Shown: piece after piece, positions 5,884 to 7,423 of the stretch
Layout: each line of letters starts with the position of its first letter
Position numbering within the stretch: position 1 is the stretch's first letter
Translations under genes and position numbers: made by a program
The notes under the pieces: generated by a model
The model's input: the letters and a program-made list of their open reading frames with translations, nothing else
The model's database searches: none
Told to the model about the DNA's origin: nothing
NCBI GenBank assembly: GCA_023228865.1
Contig: JALOAH010000139.1
Coordinates: forward strand, 1-7,423
Source of the DNA: Porticoccaceae bacterium
GTDB taxonomy: Bacteria; Pseudomonadota; Gammaproteobacteria; Pseudomonadales; Porticoccaceae
Length of the DNA: 7,423 bases
Direction of reading: 5' to 3'

Positions 5884-7423
5884 TCAAAGCAACTGCCATG
5901 CTTCATCCCAAGCAGGCTGTAAAATACCAATCATCTCAGGTGTCAGCGAGCCTTCCACGCCACTGGGAACCTGATACCCAGCCATTGCACTCACCAACAA
6001 CTGAACATCTTCTGCCTCAATAAACCAGGCATCGGTTTCAATCCGGTCAAGCTGATAACTAGCCCCCGAATACCAGTTATTAACGGTTACCGAGTTATCA
6101 GTACCTACCACAAATATCTTTAGGCTGCTGCCAGATTGGCTAAACCATAAATCTTCAATGGCTCTTCCTTCAAAAAAGGCAGCGTCAATACTTGCACTAA
6201 CGGCATCGTAATTGCTGATGTGATCAGCACCAAAATTACCGACAAATAGATAAGTATCGCTGCCGTCACCGCCATTCAGACTGTCGTTGCCCGCGCCGCC
6301 ATCCAGGGTGTCATCGCCATTTTCTCCGTAGAGGATGTCGTTACCGCTATCGCCAAACAGGCTGTCATCACCGCCCAAGCCCCTCAGGATGTCCGCAGCG
6401 TCCGTTCCCGTCATCGCCTTTTCGATCAGCGCCGCCTGATCCCAGCGGGTGCCATCGGTAAATACCACTGCCTGGAGCGGGTTGTGTTCGTTGCCGGGAT
6501 TGTCCTGGTAAAAAAAGAAATACACTGTCACCTTGTCGGTGGTGCCCGCAAGGCTCAGCACCAGGTCGTTGTTGAGACGTGACACCAGAACGTCATTCGG
6601 TGTGACATCGTCTTTGAATTGCAGCACATTGCGCTTGCCCGCCGAGGGGTCATAAACATGGTAGATGACATCCTGGCCATCGCCCCAGCCAAACCGGTAG
6701 CTGTTGTTGCCAGTACCGCCATTGAGGGTATCGTTACCCGCGCCGCCGTCGAGGGTGTCATCACCGTTGTCGCCGTAAAGCAGGTCGTTACCGCTATCGC
6801 CAAACAGGCTGTCGGCACCTTCACCACCACTGATCTGGTCATTGCCATCACCGCCGTGGAGGTCGTCATCGCCACCCTGGCCGTAGATGTAGTCATTGCT
6901 GCCACCGCCAAACAGGCTGTCGGCACCACCCAGACCCCTCAGGGTGTCCGCACCATCCGTACCCGTCATGGCTTTTTCAATCAGCGCCGTCTGATCCCAG
7001 CGGGTGCCATCGGCAAACACCACTTCCTGGAGCGGATTGTGGTCGTTGCCGGGATTGTCCTGGTAAAAAAAGAAATACACTGTCACCTTGTCGGTGGTGC
7101 CCGCAAGGCTCAGCACCAGGTCGTTGTTGAGACGTGACACCAGAACGTCATTCGGTGTGACATCGTCTTTGAATTGCAGCACATTGCGCTTGCCCGCCGA
7201 GGGGTCATAAACATGGTAGATGACATCCTGGCCATCGCCCCAGCCAAACCGGTAGCTGTTGTTGCCAGTACCGCCATTGAGGGTATCGTTACCCGCGCCG
7301 CCATCCAGGGTGTCATCGCCATTTTCTCCGTAAAGCAGGTCGTTACCGCTATCGCCAAACAGGCTGTCGGCACCTTCACCACCACTGATCTGGTCATTGC
7401 CATCACCGCCGTGGAGGTCGTCA
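5884..7423 (-). CDS. RTX haemolysin-type calcium-binding protein, C-terminal part (cut by window edge)
   Basis: The frame is open from the window edge (first whole codon at 7422) to the TGA at 5884, giving 512 visible residues; the true start lies outside. Three clusters of glycine/aspartate nonapeptides of the GGxGxDxLx type (about residues 1-54, 153-239 and 338-388) should form Ca2+-binding parallel beta-rolls. Between them are two near-identical non-RTX modules, each with SYRFGWGDGQDVIYHVYD, then VLQFKDDVTPNDVLVSR and ending DGTRWDQ; the last resembles the haemolysin-type calcium-binding related domain (PF06594 type). The last 120 residues (LDRIETD, LVSAMAGYQVPSG, LQPAWDEAWQLL) have the look of C-termini of type I secreted RTX proteins, so export by an ABC-type I system is inferred. 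No HlyB/HlyD/TolC partner is in the window. The specific function (adhesin, enzyme, toxin) cannot be told from this end. Confidence 0.9.
   Translation of the reverse strand, partial: DDLHGGDGNDQISGGEGADSLFGDSGNDLLYGENGDDTLDGGAGNDTLNGGTGNNSYRFGWGDGQDVIYHVYDPSAGKRNVLQFKDDVTPNDVLVSRLNNDLVLSLAGTTDKVTVYFFFYQDNPGNDHNPLQEVVFADGTRWDQTALIEKAMTGTDGADTLRGLGGADSLFGGGSNDYIYGQGGDDDLHGGDGNDQISGGEGADSLFGDSGNDLLYGDNGDDTLDGGAGNDTLNGGTGNNSYRFGWGDGQDVIYHVYDPSAGKRNVLQFKDDVTPNDVLVSRLNNDLVLSLAGTTDKVTVYFFFYQDNPGNEHNPLQAVVFTDGTRWDQAALIEKAMTGTDAADILRGLGGDDSLFGDSGNDILYGENGDDTLDGGAGNDSLNGGDGSDTYLFVGNFGADHISNYDAVSASIDAAFFEGRAIEDLWFSQSGSSLKIFVVGTDNSVTVNNWYSGASYQLDRIETDAWFIEAEDVQLLVSAMAGYQVPSGVEGSLTPEMIGILQPAWDEAWQLL
6489..7423. 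repeat. 555-nt tandem coding repeat in the RTX gene
   Basis: Positions 7044-7423 match 6489-6868 at a fixed offset of 555 nt (185 codons): 259 bases are identical (6489-6747 with 7044-7302), then six differences fall within about 30 bases, then 91 bases are identical again (6778-6868 with 7333-7423). Similarity continues at a lower level toward lower coordinates (6406-6488 against 6961-7043). The window ends inside a unit, so the total copy number is unknown. Near-identity implies recent duplication or ongoing homogenisation, and such repeats are prone to short-read misassembly. Confidence 0.9.

Noticed and set aside
6619..7137. 172-codon plus-strand frame opposite the RTX gene, rich in Val, Ala, Ile and Thr
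   Set aside because: Its low-complexity composition is the direct complement of the Gly/Asp repeat codons, so it is an artefact of the RTX repeats.
6241..7423. Repeated short units resembling a CRISPR or other DNA-level array
   Set aside because: The periodicity is in-frame nonapeptide coding (GGxGxDxLx) within a long open frame, with no conserved direct repeats separated by unique spacers.
1..7423. A previously undescribed multi-gene system
   Set aside because: Five of the six genes belong to well-known core families, and the sixth is a recognisable RTX protein. Nothing in gene content or order suggests a new functional cassette beyond the repeat and leader features listed.

Overview
All six protein genes I can support lie on the minus strand. 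In transcription order (high to low coordinate) they are: the 3' part of an RTX/haemolysin-type calcium-binding protein (window edge to 5884), hom (homoserine dehydrogenase), thrC (threonine synthase), recJ (single-strand 5'-3' exonuclease), feoA and the first 94 codons of feoB (ferrous iron transport), which run off the other edge. The long open frames on the plus strand are antisense shadows of these genes.

The proteins look gammaproteobacterial. Hom and ThrC have the length and motif pattern of the Pseudomonas-type pair, with a separate ACT-domain homoserine dehydrogenase rather than the enteric ThrA fusion. REP-like repeats with a GTGGGAGC head also fit Pseudomonadales or a related, possibly marine, lineage. 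This placement is inference from the proteins and repeats; I cannot name a genus.

Region 1 (1-745) is the iron-uptake end. feoA and feoB overlap by four bases (GTGA), and a good Fur-box match lies 114 bases upstream of feoA. Region 2 (746-2476) is recJ. Region 3 (2571-5638) is the threonine branch: Hom makes homoserine and ThrC makes threonine from O-phosphohomoserine; no homoserine kinase is present. hom and thrC are separated by 353 bp filled with small non-coding repeats: an imperfect inverted pair of REP sequences (REPIN-like), a 97-bp element with inverted ends and TA flanks (MITE-like), and a diverged partial relative of it. Region 4 (5675-5883) is the hom leader. It holds a plausible promoter, a hairpin that reads as an intrinsic terminator on the plus strand, and a small Thr-rich reading frame. 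Region 5 (5884-7423) is the RTX gene, built from a nearly perfect 555-nt tandem unit with a mosaic pattern of variants.

No new defence, secretion or metabolic system is visible. The points most worth a second look are the repeat cluster inside hom-thrC, the compensatory stem change in the REP pair, the conversion-like patchwork in the RTX repeats, and the hom leader.
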